A stretch of 64,000 nucleotides of DNA, taken from the NCBI RefSeq assembly GCF_946902045.1, contig NZ_OX336253.1, positions 992,001 to 1,056,000 of the forward strand. The letters run 5' to 3'. The stretch comes from Neisseria sp. Marseille-Q5346. Lineage in GTDB: Bacteria; Pseudomonadota; Gammaproteobacteria; Burkholderiales; Neisseriaceae. Position 1 is the first letter of the stretch. Every line of letters begins with the position of its first letter. This document shows, piece after piece, positions 44,027 through 54,778 of the stretch. Made by a program: the position numbers and the translations under genes. The notes below the pieces were generated by a model. The model was given only the letters and a program-made list of their open reading frames with translations. It was not told the DNA's origin and ran no database searches.

Positions 44027-44329
44027 GTGAGTATCGAACAAGTCAATCTCGACATCATGAATGTCAACTTCACCATCAACACGCCGAGTGAAGAAAAAGC
44101 CACCCTCCTACAAGCCGTTGAAATGCTCAACAAAAAAAGCGACGCGATTAAAGAAAGCGGCCGCATCGTCGGCACGGACAAAATCGTCGTCATGGCAGCC
44201 CTCAACGTCGTACACGACCTCTTGAAAACCACCCTCAACGACGATTTGGCAATCGGTGAATTTGAGCGTAAAATAACCGACATGAACAACGCGTGCCAAA
44301 AAGCACTGGCGCGCTTGGAGCAAAACTAA
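44027..44329 (+). CDS. zapA: Cell division protein ZapA
   Basis: A 100-residue FtsZ-bundling protein. The N-terminal beta part (VNLDIMNVNFTINTPSEEKATLLQAVEMLNKK) is the ZapA fold, and the C-terminal half is a helix that forms the dimer/tetramer coiled coil. It begins with GTG, with AAAGGA about 8 bases upstream, 11 bases after the previous stop. The 6S RNA gene follows at once, a conserved zapA-ssrS arrangement. Confidence 0.93.
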   Translation: MSIEQVNLDIMNVNFTINTPSEEKATLLQAVEMLNKKSDAIKESGRIVGTDKIVVMAALNVVHDLLKTTLNDDLAIGEFERKITDMNNACQKALARLEQN

Positions 44330-44335
44330 TTTCCC

Positions 44336-44519
44336 CTTTTCCCTGCGGTGTTCGCGAAGGCATATATTCCTTTGAACCAATACGTTCGCTTTAGGTTGCC
44401 GGGAGTTGTAGTGGGCGCGAGCGTCCGTTTGCCGGACGCACCCGAAACTACCCGAGGTGACCGCCTTGTCAGCAAGGTTCAAGCGGATTCAGCCCAAACG
44501 GCACTCGTGGGGATTCCCT
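44336..44519 (+). ncRNA. ssrS: 6S RNA
   Basis: The region directly after zapA shows the 6S RNA pattern. A 5' arm (CCCTGCGGTGTTCGCG) pairs with a 3' arm (ACTCGTGGGGATTCCCT region). A central asymmetric open bubble includes GGGAGTTGTAG and AAACTACCCGAGG, and the usual internal hairpin GCGAGCGTCCGTTTGCCGGACGC-like is present. 6S RNA binds the sigma70 RNA polymerase holoenzyme and down-regulates it in stationary phase. Ends are estimated by pairing. In many proteobacteria a 5-formyl-THF cyclo-ligase gene follows; it does not here. Confidence 0.88.
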
Positions 44520-44522
44520 AAA

Positions 44523-44548
44523 AAAGCCATACCGAAAGGTGTGGCTTT
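44523..44548 (+). terminator. Terminator of 6S RNA
   Basis: AAAGCCA-ACC and GGT-TGGCTTT form a hairpin with a GAAA loop directly after the 6S RNA. It lacks a long T tract but the stem is solid. Confidence 0.65.
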
Positions 44549-44633
44549 CCCCTTTCCGAGCAAAGACTTTCGTAAAGATTTCCGGCCGTCTGAAAAAACC
44601 GCATATTCATGTATCAAACACGCTCAATTAAGA

Positions 44634-44662
44634 TTGACAAAAACCAATCTCCTCTTTAAAAT
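44634..44662 (+). promoter_or_regulatory. rplM-rpsI promoter
   Basis: A perfect -35 TTGACA at 44634-44639 and TAAAAT at 44657-44662, with 17 bases between, 33 bases upstream of rplM. The consensus-like form fits a ribosomal protein operon. Confidence 0.8.
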
Positions 44663-44695
44663 CCATAACTTTCTATATATATCTGGATTCCAACC

Positions 44696-45127
44696 ATGAA
44701 AACCTTCTCTGCAAAACCCCATGAGGTGAAGCGCGAATGGTTCGTCATTGACGCAGAAGACAAAGTTCTGGGTCGTGTCGCAGCCGAAGTCGCACACCGT
44801 CTGCGCGGCAAACACAAACCCGAATACACTCCTCACGTTGATACCGGCGATTACATCATCGTCATCAATGCAGACAAACTGCGCGTGACCGGTGCTAAAT
44901 TCGAAGACAAAAAATACTTCCGTCACTCTGGTTTCCCAGGTGGCATCTACGAGCGTACTTTCCGCGAAATGCAAGAGCAATTCCCAGGCCGCGCTTTGGA
45001 ACAAGCCGTAAAAGGCATGTTGCCTAAAGGTCCTCTGGGCTACGCCATGATCAAAAAACTGAAAGTGTACGCCGGCGCCGAACACGGCCACGCTGCACAA
45101 CAACCTAAAGTTTTGGAACTGAAATAA
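44696..45127 (+). CDS. rplM: 50S ribosomal protein L13
   Basis: A 143-residue L13, one of the early assembly proteins of the large subunit. Standard length and motifs: the N-terminal [31 protein letters not shown] and [20 protein letters not shown]. It is co-transcribed with rpsI, 12 bases apart, the usual rplM-rpsI operon. Confidence 0.98.
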   Translation: MKTFSAKPHEVKREWFVIDAEDKVLGRVAAEVAHRLRGKHKPEYTPHVDTGDYIIVINADKLRVTGAKFEDKKYFRHSGFPGGIYERTFREMQEQFPGRALEQAVKGMLPKGPLGYAMIKKLKVYAGAEHGHAAQQPKVLELK

Positions 45128-45139
45128 TAAGGACACGAC

Positions 45140-45532
45140 ATGAACGGTAAATACTACTACGGCACAGGCCGCCGCAAAAGTTCAGTGGCTCGTGTATTCT
45201 TGACTAAAGGTACCGGCCAAATCATCGTAAACGGCCGCCCCGTTGACGAATTCTTCGCACGTGAAACCAGCCGCATGGTTGTACGTCAACCTCTGGTTCT
45301 GACTGAAAATGCCGAATCTTTCGACATCAAAGTTAATGTAACCGGTGGCGGCGAAACCGGTCAATCCGGCGCCATCCGTCACGGCATTACCCGCGCCCTG
45401 ATCGACTTCGACGCAGCCCTGAAACCAGCCCTGTCTCAAGCAGGCTTCGTTACTCGCGATGCTCGTGAAGTTGAACGTAAAAAACCTGGTTTGCGCAAAG
45501 CACGTCGCGCAAAACAATTCTCCAAACGTTAA
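45140..45532 (+). CDS. rpsI: 30S ribosomal protein S9
   Basis: A 130-residue S9 with [15 protein letters not shown] at the start, the [17 protein letters not shown] core and the basic C-terminal tail ending FSKR, which reaches the P-site tRNA. AAGGACACGAC is the ribosome-binding region. A classic hairpin-T terminator follows. Confidence 0.98.
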   Translation: MNGKYYYGTGRRKSSVARVFLTKGTGQIIVNGRPVDEFFARETSRMVVRQPLVLTENAESFDIKVNVTGGGETGQSGAIRHGITRALIDFDAALKPALSQAGFVTRDAREVERKKPGLRKARRAKQFSKR

Positions 45533-45552
45533 TACGTTTTCAGAATCGAATC

Positions 45553-45580
45553 AAAAAGCCTTGCCCTGCAAGGCTTTTTT
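45553..45580 (+). terminator. Terminator of rplM-rpsI
   Basis: AAAAAGCCTTGC and GCAAGGCTTTTTT form a stem of about 12 bp with a 3-base loop and T6. It is not DUS-based. Confidence 0.95.
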
Positions 45581-45617
45581 CATTTATAAAATAATAATCC
45601 AATATCCCCCGCAATAT

Positions 45618-46127
45618 ATGATGAAAACCCTGCTCCACTACGCCAAATCATTGCTTCAGGCTGTGATTATCTTCATCTTCTTATCCCTGATTGTCGACTG
45701 GGTGCGCAAGCCTGACCAACCCTTACAATCAGCAGCGCAAACCCTCACTCTAACCAATGGCCAAACCACTTCCCTCCAATACTTCAGTCAGAACCGTGTT
45801 GCTGTTGTTTACTTTTGGGGTAGCTGGTGCGGTATTTGCTCGTACACATCGCCGACCATAGAAAAACTGCACCAAGACAATATCCCAACACTGGGCGTAG
45901 CCTTGCGCTCCGGAAGCGACGCGGACATTGCCCACCATATGCAACAAAACAATCTATCCTTTCCAAACTTCAACGATTCAGACGGCCTGATGGCTCAAAA
46001 ATGGAATATAGCCGTCACACCGACCATTATCATATTAAAAGATGGCAAAATGATTCATCACACATCCGGACTTTCCAGTTATATCGGATTAAAAATTAGA
46101 ATTTACTTGGCAAATATCTTCAGCTAA
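45618..46127 (+). CDS. Membrane-anchored thioredoxin-like protein (TlpA/ScsD type)
   Basis: A 169-residue protein with one N-terminal hydrophobic anchor (about 8-27) and a periplasmic thioredoxin fold. The active site is WCGIC in VVYFWGSWCGICSYTSP, and the cis-Pro loop is AVTPTIIIL. The layout matches protein disulfide oxidoreductases of the ScsD/TlpA group. It has two adjacent possible Met starts (45618 and 45621). The AT-rich flanks and its position after the ribosomal operon terminator suggest an independently expressed gene. Partner proteins are unknown. Confidence 0.8.
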   Translation: MMKTLLHYAKSLLQAVIIFIFLSLIVDWVRKPDQPLQSAAQTLTLTNGQTTSLQYFSQNRVAVVYFWGSWCGICSYTSPTIEKLHQDNIPTLGVALRSGSDADIAHHMQQNNLSFPNFNDSDGLMAQKWNIAVTPTIIILKDGKMIHHTSGLSSYIGLKIRIYLANIFS

Positions 46128-46466
46128 ATTCATTGAAAATCCACTAAAAATAGAAAATTTAAAGAATAATTTCACCTGAATATATTCAACCAATTCCATT
46201 TCATAAATAAATAAACTATCTCTTTCCCAATAACATATGATTTTGTTGAGATTATAAAGAAAATAGACTAAGATATAACCATAAGAACAATTGGAAACAT
46301 TATTATCAAAACAAACTGTTAGAGATCTTCATCTAATATTGTGGCAGTGATGCTTTTGTTCCCATGACCCGGCTGCCGACGGCAGCCTTAAAACAGCAAT
46401 ATTCGCCTTTATCAATCTACCTCACGCTTCAACGGTTTGATTTTTGATAACACCGGAGACTTAGTA
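46128..46466. other. AT-rich intergenic region upstream of farR
   Basis: About 340 bases without a gene. Besides the promoter at 46246-46274, it has a small GC-rich inverted repeat GGCTGCC-GAC-GGCAGCC at 46371-46387 within the presumed farR leader. No DUS is found in it, which is unusual for an intergenic gap of this size in the window. Confidence 0.6.
46246..46274 (+). promoter_or_regulatory. Candidate farR promoter
   Basis: TTGAGA at 46246-46251 and TAAGAT at 46269-46274 with a 17-base spacer. A transcript would carry a leader of about 190 bases that includes the inverted repeat at 46371-46387. Confidence 0.5.
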
Positions 46467-46904
46467 ATGCCCAACCAATCTAAACATGCATCTATCAATA
46501 TCGGTCTGATTCAGGCACGGGAAGCATTGATGACCCAATTCCGCCCTATTCTGAACCAAGCCAATATTACTGACCAGCAATGGCGTATCATCCGGCTCTT
46601 AGCGGAAAACGGCACACTCGACTTTCAAGATTTGGCCAATCAGGCCTGCATCCTCCGTCCCAGCCTGACCGGCATTCTGACCCGCTTGGAAAAAGCAGGT
46701 TTGGCCGTTCGCCTGAAGCCTTCCAACGACCAACGCCGTGTTTACCTGAAACTGACGCCCGAAGGTGAGAAACTCTATGAATCCACCGGCGCATTGGTTG
46801 ACGAGCGCTATGACGCAATTGAAAAAGTCCTCACCAAAGAAAAAATGGCGCAACTCAAAGAACTCTTGGCAGAGCTGGCAAAAATCGAACAGGCATTAAA
46901 ATAA
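46467..46904 (+). CDS. farR: MarR-family regulator FarR/NadR
   Basis: A 145-residue winged-helix repressor. The sequence SKHASINIGLIQAREALMTQ and ILRPSLTGILTRLEKAGL matches the neisserial FarR/NadR protein as I recall it. In gonococcus it represses the farAB efflux genes, and in meningococcus (as NadR) nadA, responding to 4-hydroxyphenylacetate. Neither farAB nor nadA is in this window, while hpaC, a gene linked to 4-hydroxyphenylacetate, follows 10 bases later. The ATG at 46467 has GGAGA upstream; an earlier start adds 10 residues without support. Confidence 0.92.
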   Translation: MPNQSKHASINIGLIQAREALMTQFRPILNQANITDQQWRIIRLLAENGTLDFQDLANQACILRPSLTGILTRLEKAGLAVRLKPSNDQRRVYLKLTPEGEKLYESTGALVDERYDAIEKVLTKEKMAQLKELLAELAKIEQALK

Positions 46905-46914
46905 AGCGAGCCGG

Positions 46915-48197
<1,283 letters not shown>

Positions 48198-48201
48198 ACA
48201 A

Positions 48202-48229
48202 AAGGGGCGTATCCGATACGTCCTTTTTA
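48202..48229 (+). terminator. Terminator of murU
   Basis: AAAGGGGCGTATC and GATACGTCCTTTTT pair with a 1-4-base loop, directly after the stop. It is not DUS-based. Confidence 0.8.
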
Positions 48230-48235
48230 ATATTC

Positions 48236-48281
48236 AAGGCCGTCTGAAAATATTGGTCAACCCATTTTTCAGACGGCCTCA
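48236..48281. terminator. DUS-pair hairpin between convergent murU and rarD
   Basis: AAGGCCGTCTGAAAAT and its inverse with a loop of about 16 bases, close to the rarD stop on the minus strand. Confidence 0.7.
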
Positions 48282-48289
48282 ATCTATCA

Positions 48290-49192
48290 TCAAGCTTTAG
48301 CCAATTTCTTTTCTTTCTTCATTCCCAACAAGCCATTGACAATCATCACGCACAATCCCGACCAAATCAGGCCATAGCCGATCAATGCGCCTTTTTGCAC
48401 CGGCTCGCCCAGCCATACAATCGACACAATAAAAAGCAATACAGGCTCCAAATAGCTCAACATGCCGAACACTGCCACCGGCAGCAATTGATTCGCCTTC
48501 AAATTCAAATGCATGGATATTGCACTATTAAAACCCAGCAACACAATAAAAAAGATTAAAACCGGTTTGGCCGCAATCATCGCCGGCGTATCCGTTGCCA
48601 GCAAAATATACGCCAACGCAAACGGCGTAATCATCAACAAATCAAAGGTCAGCCCGATTAAGGAAGGCACGCCCAGCTTGCGGCGCAGCAGATAATAAAA
48701 CGGATAAGTACCGAACACCCATACAGTCGTCCACGAAAATGCACCCGACCGTACCAATTCACATGCCACGCCTGCACACGCCAAGATTACCGCCACCCTC
48801 TGCAACCGGTTCAAACGCTCTTTAAACCAAATCCGTCCACCCAGCATCATCGCCAAAGGAAACAGGAAATAACCCATGGCAATGTTTACCCCTTCCCCAT
48901 TGACCGGCCCCCAGACAAACAGCCACAACTGGCTGGCAAATATCGGCGTCGGCAATACAATCAACAGCCACCGTTTCCAATCACGGCCGATATTGTTCGC
49001 AAACCGCGCCGCCGCCTGCCAACCGTTGACCATCGTCATCAGCACGCACAAAGCCGACAGCATGGCGACCATGCGCCAGGCAAACACCTCCGTCCCCGTC
49101 ATCGGCCGCATCCACATACCGTACAGAAACAGCATGGAAAACAACAAATTGGACGCTATCGCAGCCAGCAAACCTTTGGATAAATTCGTCAT
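48290..49192 (-). CDS. rarD: EamA/RarD-family permease
   Basis: A 300-residue inner-membrane protein with about ten hydrophobic helices, of the drug/metabolite transporter superfamily, RarD group (GTEVFAWRMV near the N terminus, IVWLGEPVQKGALIGYGLIW near the C terminus). The transported compound is unknown. The ATG at 49192 comes immediately after a DUS (GCCGTCTGAA then ATG). An upstream in-frame TTG would translate through this DUS and is less likely. Confidence 0.82.
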   Translation of the reverse strand: MTNLSKGLLAAIASNLLFSMLFLYGMWMRPMTGTEVFAWRMVAMLSALCVLMTMVNGWQAAARFANNIGRDWKRWLLIVLPTPIFASQLWLFVWGPVNGEGVNIAMGYFLFPLAMMLGGRIWFKERLNRLQRVAVILACAGVACELVRSGAFSWTTVWVFGTYPFYYLLRRKLGVPSLIGLTFDLLMITPFALAYILLATDTPAMIAAKPVLIFFIVLLGFNSAISMHLNLKANQLLPVAVFGMLSYLEPVLLFIVSIVWLGEPVQKGALIGYGLIWSGLCVMIVNGLLGMKKEKKLAKA

Positions 49193-49298
49193 TTCAGACG
49201 GCCTTTTGCAATCAATCAAAGTTAATATTGTAGAAAAAACGGATGAAAAAATTACTCATCTTTTTGAATGAAGTTTTACCGCAAATATCTATTTCATT

Positions 49299-49343
49299 AA
49301 AGGCCGTCTGAAAACCCTGTCTTCGGGTTTTCAGACGGCCTTT
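49299..49343 (-). terminator. Extended DUS-pair terminator after tsaD
   Basis: AAAGGCCGTCTGAAAACCC with its full complement forms a 19-bp perfect stem with a 7-base loop, one of the strongest in the window. Confidence 0.9.
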
Positions 49344-49368
49344 CATTGCATCGAAGCGGTCTAATACA

Positions 49369-50439
49369 TCAACCCTGCTTCACAATATCCGACAGCGGCC
49401 AGCGCGGCTTGACATTGAATGCGCCGACAGCCTGACGCTCGGCAAGACGCATCGCGCCGGCAAAGGCAATCATTGCTCCATTGTCGGTACAGTATGCCAT
49501 CGGCGGAAAATAGACGTTGATTTTTTCTTCCTGCGGCTTGGGTTTGCCTTTTTCAGACGGCATTTTGACAGTTAAGCGCGAAAATTCATCACGCAGTTTC
49601 CAGTTTGCACCCACGCCACCTGCAACCACCAAAGTTCTGAAGCCGGTATCCAACAACGCTTTTTTGGCTTTGGCCGCCAATACGTCAACTACCGCATCTT
49701 GGAAAGCGCGGCAAATATCGTTGCGCGTCTGTTCGGGAATTTCATCGCTGCCGGTTTCGGCGCGGACTTTTTCGACAGCGGTTAAAACGGCGGTTTTCAA
49801 ACCAGAAAAGCTCATCTGCAAATCGTGCGAATGGAGCATGGGGCGTGGGAATGTGAAAGCATCAGGCGTGCCGAGTTTGGCCAGCTCGGATAATTTGGCA
49901 CCGCCGGGATAAGGCAGACCCAAAAGCTTGGCCGTTTTATCAAACGCTTCGCCTGCTGCATCGTCCACGCTTTCACCCAGCAAGGTGTAATCGCCGATAC
50001 CGCGTACAGCCATAAATTGCGTATGTCCGCCCGACACCAGCAAAGCGACAAATGGAAACTCAGGCTTGTCGTCTGCCAACAAAGGTGAGAGCAAATGGCC
50101 TTCAAGATGATGAACGGGGATAACGGGCTTGCCGATGGCAAATGCCAAGGCGTTGGCAAAGCCCGAACCAGCCAGCAATGCGCCGCCCAAGCCCGGGCCT
50201 TGCGTAAAGGCAACCGCGTCAATATCGGCATAGCCTACGCCTGCTTCCTTCAAGCAACCTTGCGTCAACGGCACGACACGGCGGATATGGTCGCGACTGG
50301 CCAATTCGGGGACAACGCCGCCGTATTCGGCGTGCATCGCCATCTGGGTGTGCAAATGATGCGCCAATAGGCCGCGCTCAGTATCGTAGAGCGCAACGCC
50401 GGTTTCGTCGCAAGATGATTCAATTCCTAATACCAACAT
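49369..50439 (-). CDS. tsaD: tRNA N6-adenosine threonylcarbamoyltransferase
   Basis: TsaD transfers the threonylcarbamoyl group to A37 of ANN-decoding tRNAs. The 356-residue ASKHA/Kae1 protein has [16 protein letters not shown] at the start, the iron-binding HHLEGH motif, the phosphate block [10 protein letters not shown] and [12 protein letters not shown]. The start at 50439 gives the expected MLVLGIESS; an earlier in-frame start adds 16 residues encoded by DUS-containing leader. An internal DUS-like segment encodes a KMPSEKGK insertion. Confidence 0.96.
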   Translation of the reverse strand: MLVLGIESSCDETGVALYDTERGLLAHHLHTQMAMHAEYGGVVPELASRDHIRRVVPLTQGCLKEAGVGYADIDAVAFTQGPGLGGALLAGSGFANALAFAIGKPVIPVHHLEGHLLSPLLADDKPEFPFVALLVSGGHTQFMAVRGIGDYTLLGESVDDAAGEAFDKTAKLLGLPYPGGAKLSELAKLGTPDAFTFPRPMLHSHDLQMSFSGLKTAVLTAVEKVRAETGSDEIPEQTRNDICRAFQDAVVDVLAAKAKKALLDTGFRTLVVAGGVGANWKLRDEFSRLTVKMPSEKGKPKPQEEKINVYFPPMAYCTDNGAMIAFAGAMRLAERQAVGAFNVKPRWPLSDIVKQG

Positions 50440-50539
50440 GGTTTGAGGCCGTCTGAAAAAAATGATTAAAAACGATTCAGACGGCATTTTCTCCGAAAAC
50501 GGAAAAAGGCCGTCTGAAATAAAGTGCGGGATAAGCTGC

Positions 50540-51727
50540 TTACAATGTGCCGTAAGAATGCAGGCCGCTCAAGAACATATTCACGCCGATAAAGGCAAAG
50601 GCGGTAATGACCAGGCCGATAACCGCCCACCAAGCCAACACTTTGCCGCGCCAACCTGCTACCAGCCGCAAATGCAACCAGATAGCGTAATTCAGCCAAA
50701 CGATGAATGCCCAAGTTTCTTTCGGGTCCCAGCTCCAATAGCGGCCCCACGCGTCAGCCGCCCACAATGCGCCGAGAATGGTAGCAATAGTAAAGAACAA
50801 GAAACCGACGGCAATCGCTTTGTACATGACTTCTTCAATGACTTGCGAGTGCGGCAGCCATGATTTTTGGCCCGCATCTTCTTTTCTGAGCGCCAGCAGT
50901 TCGGCAATACCCAACATGGCGGCGATACAGAATGCGCCGTAGCCGATAAAGTTGGCCGGAACGTGGATTTTCATCCACCAAGACTGCAAAGCCGGAATTA
51001 GCGGCTGAATGGCATGAGCCTCGCGTGAAACGCTGTACCACAAGACAAATCCGACCACAATCGCCATAAAGCTGAAGACAAAGCCGCCCAGTTTTTGTAC
51101 GGCAAAACGGCCTTCGTAATAGAGGTACATCAGCGCCGTAATAACCAAGAACAAGATGAATACTTCGTAAAGGTTGGAGACCGGAATATGGCCAGCATCG
51201 GGACGCAGCAGATAGCTTTCATGCCAGCGCACCAGCAAACCGACAAAGCCCGCCATCGCGGAAACCCATGCAAACACGGTACCCATGCCCAAAAGCGTAT
51301 TGGACGGCACATTTTTGCGCACCGCCGCTATCGCGCCGACGATATAGGCAAACAAGGCAAAGAACACAAACGCGCATTGCCACATAATCGCCGACTGGCT
51401 GCTTAACAGGTATTTGAGCAGGAAACCGTCTGCGCGTTTGATGTCGCCGCCATACAAATCAACAGCCAAATACGCCAGGCACACGCCCACAGGGATAAAC
51501 CAGCGCATCGGTTTGAAAAACCAACCCAGAAAAACGGCAATACCGGCACTCACCCACAAAATTACCATTTCGTAGATATCCATGTGCAGACCGGCTTGGG
51601 TTTGAGCAATAAATGCGCCGACTGCAATCAGCAGTGCGAATGCCCAGTCGAAGAGGTTGAGGTTTCGGATAAATGATTTGTGTGTCAGAAGCTCATGCTC
51701 GGGCAAGGCCTGATGTTTGTTATTCAT
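50540..51727 (-). CDS. ccsA: System II cytochrome c biogenesis protein, CcsA/ResC type
   Basis: A 395-residue inner-membrane protein with about eight helices. The tryptophan-rich WWD heme-handling loop is [15 protein letters not shown], flanked by conserved His in the helices. With ResB it transports heme and ligates it to apocytochromes c in the periplasm. Some databases call this family CcsB, so naming is ambiguous. The start overlaps the upstream ResB-like gene by 8 bases. Cytochrome c4, a likely client, is encoded just upstream. Confidence 0.9.
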   Translation of the reverse strand: MNNKHQALPEHELLTHKSFIRNLNLFDWAFALLIAVGAFIAQTQAGLHMDIYEMVILWVSAGIAVFLGWFFKPMRWFIPVGVCLAYLAVDLYGGDIKRADGFLLKYLLSSQSAIMWQCAFVFFALFAYIVGAIAAVRKNVPSNTLLGMGTVFAWVSAMAGFVGLLVRWHESYLLRPDAGHIPVSNLYEVFILFLVITALMYLYYEGRFAVQKLGGFVFSFMAIVVGFVLWYSVSREAHAIQPLIPALQSWWMKIHVPANFIGYGAFCIAAMLGIAELLALRKEDAGQKSWLPHSQVIEEVMYKAIAVGFLFFTIATILGALWAADAWGRYWSWDPKETWAFIVWLNYAIWLHLRLVAGWRGKVLAWWAVIGLVITAFAFIGVNMFLSGLHSYGTL

Positions 51728-53735
51728 GGTTCAAATCCTTGGCAAGCTGCTGCAATTGCCGTATGTGTTGCGGAAATTCTTTCTGCAAGTCGCGTTCGTT
51801 GCGGCTGGAAGACATGGCAAAACGGATACGGCCGTCTGAAAACAGCAGCCAAGCACGTTTTTCACGAATATAGAACATAAACACCGTACCCAACACCAGC
51901 AATACCGAACCCAAATACACCAAGAATGCGCCCGGCGAACGGGTCATCTGCAGGCCGGAAGAGCGCACTTCAGCAAAACTTTCCAGTTGCAGCAGCATCG
52001 GTGCGGGATATTCGGTCAAACCGGTATAAGCGTCCATTGCATGCAGCAGGAATCGGTTGCGTTTTTCATCTTGCGGCCAAGCCGGCAGATTGTATGTGCT
52101 GATCGTATCTTCCAAAGCGGCATTCATCACGCCATAGAGCATCTCGTAGAAATAGCCCTGCATTTTTTCCTGCTGATCTTTGGGAATGTTGGTGGTAACA
52201 AATTCGTCCAAAGCCAAATATCCGCCTTTGGCAAAAATCGACAAGGTGTTTTCCGCCGCCGCCATGAATTGCTCACGGATCTCGGCAGGCGCGCCTTTAA
52301 CAGCATTGGCAACGGTTTTACGGCGTGCCGCATCGTCTTTCAGATATTGGCGCAAAGCCATAAAGGTGTCGATTTGGCCGTTTTTATCCATCGGAATGCG
52401 CAACCAGCGGTATTGCTGCGCCAAGCCGCTGCGTGTGCCGGTAATGAAGAAATAGTCTTCGTCTTGTTTTACCGGCAACATATAGTTTTTATATTCGACC
52501 GCCTGCCCTGCTTTGTCGCGGATGCGGTAAACGATAGACGGGCCGATATTGGTGTATTTTTTGCCTTCTTGACGGACGGAGCGAACATCATTGATGGCGG
52601 ATTTCAGGTTTTGCTCTTTTTCAGACGGCTCGCTCATGTCTTCGACGTTCATCGAAGTAAACTGGTCAAATTCCAGCTTATAAGAAGCCTTGCCCAAATC
52701 CAGCGGAAACTCGCGCATGGAAGTTGCTTTGAGTTTAACCGGAGTACGGTCGGCATCAGCCAGATTCCACGCTTTAAACGTCAAGTCCGAGCCGCCGTCG
52801 GCGAAACTTGCCTGATAAACCGTAATACCGTGCAGCGTCAAAGGATGGTTGACGCGGATGGTGTGTTCGCTGACTTTGCCGGTCGCCTTGTCCATGACTT
52901 CCAAGTCGCTGGCGAAATCGCGCGGCATACCGGTATCGTAAAAATCAATATGGAATTTCTTCAATTTGACCGAAAACGGCAAGTCTTGCACGAGCATGCC
53001 GTTATCCGCATTCAGAAATACCACGTCCGCGCTCTGACCTTCCGAAATATTGACATTGCCCCTAAACGACAAATTAGACGTACCCAACACGCTTTCGGGC
53101 TTAAAGTCTTTGGCGTAAACCGCCGTATTGTCCGGCACGACCCGGCCGGTAAGCATACCGATTTTCAGCAGAATATTGCTGTCTATCAAACCGCCCAAAC
53201 AAATCACAATCAGCGCGGCATGGGCAAAGATATAGCCCCATTTGTTCATCGCACCTTTTTTCGCCGCCACCAAAACCGAACCGTCTTCACGCGTAACGGT
53301 TTTACAGCCGTAGCCCTGCACTTCCAAATACCGTTGTGCGACTTCGGGCGTCACCTGTCCGTCTAAAACGATGGAATGGCGCATTGCCGCCAGCGATTTT
53401 TCCTTCGCGTTTTCACGGAAGGAACGAATCTCGCGCAAAAACGGCGGAACATTGCGAATCAAGCACAATCCGGTGGAAACCACCAAAAACATCATGATGA
53501 CAACGAACCACGCCGAGGCGTACACGTCGTACAGACCCAAAAAGCCGAAAATCTGCGACCAAAACGGGCCGAATTTCACCAAATAATCGACTTGTGGCTG
53601 ATTTTGTTGCAAGACCGTACCGATAATCGAAGCCACGCCCAACAGGCTGAGCAGGGCGACGGCAAAACGCATGGAGCTGAAAAAGGCAAACCATGGTCTA
53701 CGGATAAGTGGGACGGATGATGAAGATTTACTCAT
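51720..53735 (-). CDS. ccsB: System II cytochrome c biogenesis protein, ResB/CcsB type
   Basis: A 671-residue ResB-domain protein. Three N-terminal helices (about 15-40, 70-95, 165-190), a large periplasmic domain (about 195-610) and a C-terminal helix near 615-640 match the family. RPWFAFFSSMRFAVALLSLLGVASIIGTVLQQNQP is the typical first membrane segment (positions about 13-47). It partners with the overlapping CcsA/ResC gene. An internal reverse DUS lies in the periplasmic part (EPSEKE). Confidence 0.9.
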   Translation of the reverse strand: MSKSSSSVPLIRRPWFAFFSSMRFAVALLSLLGVASIIGTVLQQNQPQVDYLVKFGPFWSQIFGFLGLYDVYASAWFVVIMMFLVVSTGLCLIRNVPPFLREIRSFRENAKEKSLAAMRHSIVLDGQVTPEVAQRYLEVQGYGCKTVTREDGSVLVAAKKGAMNKWGYIFAHAALIVICLGGLIDSNILLKIGMLTGRVVPDNTAVYAKDFKPESVLGTSNLSFRGNVNISEGQSADVVFLNADNGMLVQDLPFSVKLKKFHIDFYDTGMPRDFASDLEVMDKATGKVSEHTIRVNHPLTLHGITVYQASFADGGSDLTFKAWNLADADRTPVKLKATSMREFPLDLGKASYKLEFDQFTSMNVEDMSEPSEKEQNLKSAINDVRSVRQEGKKYTNIGPSIVYRIRDKAGQAVEYKNYMLPVKQDEDYFFITGTRSGLAQQYRWLRIPMDKNGQIDTFMALRQYLKDDAARRKTVANAVKGAPAEIREQFMAAAENTLSIFAKGGYLALDEFVTTNIPKDQQEKMQGYFYEMLYGVMNAALEDTISTYNLPAWPQDEKRNRFLLHAMDAYTGLTEYPAPMLLQLESFAEVRSSGLQMTRSPGAFLVYLGSVLLVLGTVFMFYIREKRAWLLFSDGRIRFAMSSSRNERDLQKEFPQHIRQLQQLAKDLNHE

Positions 53736-53882
53736 GTCTCAAATGTCGGCTTGGGGCAACCCGATCCGATGGAACGGACTGCAATGACGTGTGATGCGAA
53801 AGGAAGAATACTGCATATTGTAGTAAAAATCTTGCTGTCGCTATTTGAAAAAAACAATCAGGCTTATCGACCTATATTGGCT

Positions 53883-53912
53883 AAGGCCGTCTGAAGGGTT
53901 TTCAGACGGCCT
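53883..53912 (-). terminator. DUS-pair terminator after cytochrome c4
   Basis: AAGGCCGTCTGAA and its inverse with a loop of about 5 bases, 28 bases beyond the cytochrome stop on the minus strand. Confidence 0.75.
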
Positions 53913-53940
53913 GTATCAATAAGCTCGTTTCAAAACGAAA

Positions 53941-54564
53941 TTAGTGCAAACCTTGGATGAAGTTGGCTACTGCGTTCAACTCTTCTTCACTCAGACGGTT
54001 GGCAATATCGGCCATGATGGCGTTTTTGCGTTGGCCGGATTGGTAAGCTTTCATTTGCTCGACAACGTAAGCTTTATGTTGGCCGCCCAGACGAGGATAG
54101 GCTTGGATTTCAGTACCGCCGCCAGGGATACCTGCGCCGCTAGGACCGTGGCAAGACATACATGCCGGCAGTTTTTTAGCGCTCAGGCCGCCGCGATAGA
54201 TTTTCGCACCCAGCTCAGGGTTTTCTTTAGGATTGGCTTCGCCCGGTTTGCCTTGTTGTTTGGCGTAGTAGGCGGCAGCGTCGCGAATGTCTTGTTCGGA
54301 CAAGTTCATCACCATCGGTTTCATCACGCCGGCAGCACCGTGCGTACGGGTACCGTCTTTGATGGCCATGGTTTGACCGTAGGTGTAGGCCGCGGCCTGA
54401 CCTGCCAGTTTAGGATAAGTTGCGATACCGCTGTTACCATCGGCTGCGTGACACGCCGCACAGATAGTAGTCGCTACCTGTTTGCCTTTTTCAGCATCTG
54501 CTTTAGGGGCAGCGGAAACCGCACCGGCAGCCAATACCAAGGCCAATAAAGTCAATCGTTTCAT
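53941..54564 (-). CDS. cycA: Diheme cytochrome c4
   Basis: A 207-residue periplasmic or membrane-associated electron carrier. Signal peptide MKRLTLLALVLAAGAVSAAP cleaves near residue 18. Two class I heme sites are present, CAACH near residue 35 and CMSCH near residue 137, each in a half of about 90 residues that repeats the other (PKLAGQAAAY / PRLGGQHKAY), with Met ligands downstream. Cytochrome c4 passes electrons from the bc1 complex to the cbb3 oxidase in Neisseria. The ccs genes for its maturation lie next to it. Confidence 0.93.
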   Translation of the reverse strand: MKRLTLLALVLAAGAVSAAPKADAEKGKQVATTICAACHAADGNSGIATYPKLAGQAAAYTYGQTMAIKDGTRTHGAAGVMKPMVMNLSEQDIRDAAAYYAKQQGKPGEANPKENPELGAKIYRGGLSAKKLPACMSCHGPSGAGIPGGGTEIQAYPRLGGQHKAYVVEQMKAYQSGQRKNAIMADIANRLSEEELNAVANFIQGLH

Positions 54565-54778
54565 GGAGTGCTCCTGATTACAGCATTGCGTACCGCGTCA
54601 ATGCTTTTTTATACTCAAATACCGGGGAATTTTCCCGATTAAAACCGATAATTCTATAAACGTGCTATTCTATACCAAGTTTACATTAAATTACTACTCA
54701 AATTACCAAACTGCTGCAACATAAATGCCCGATACAAATTATGATGTTGCAGTTTTGTTTCCATGTAAGGAAATACTG

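Noticed and set aside
51987..53366. 459-codon open frame on the plus strand
   Set aside because: It is antisense to the ResB-type gene, with a composition unlike a real protein and no ribosome-binding site.
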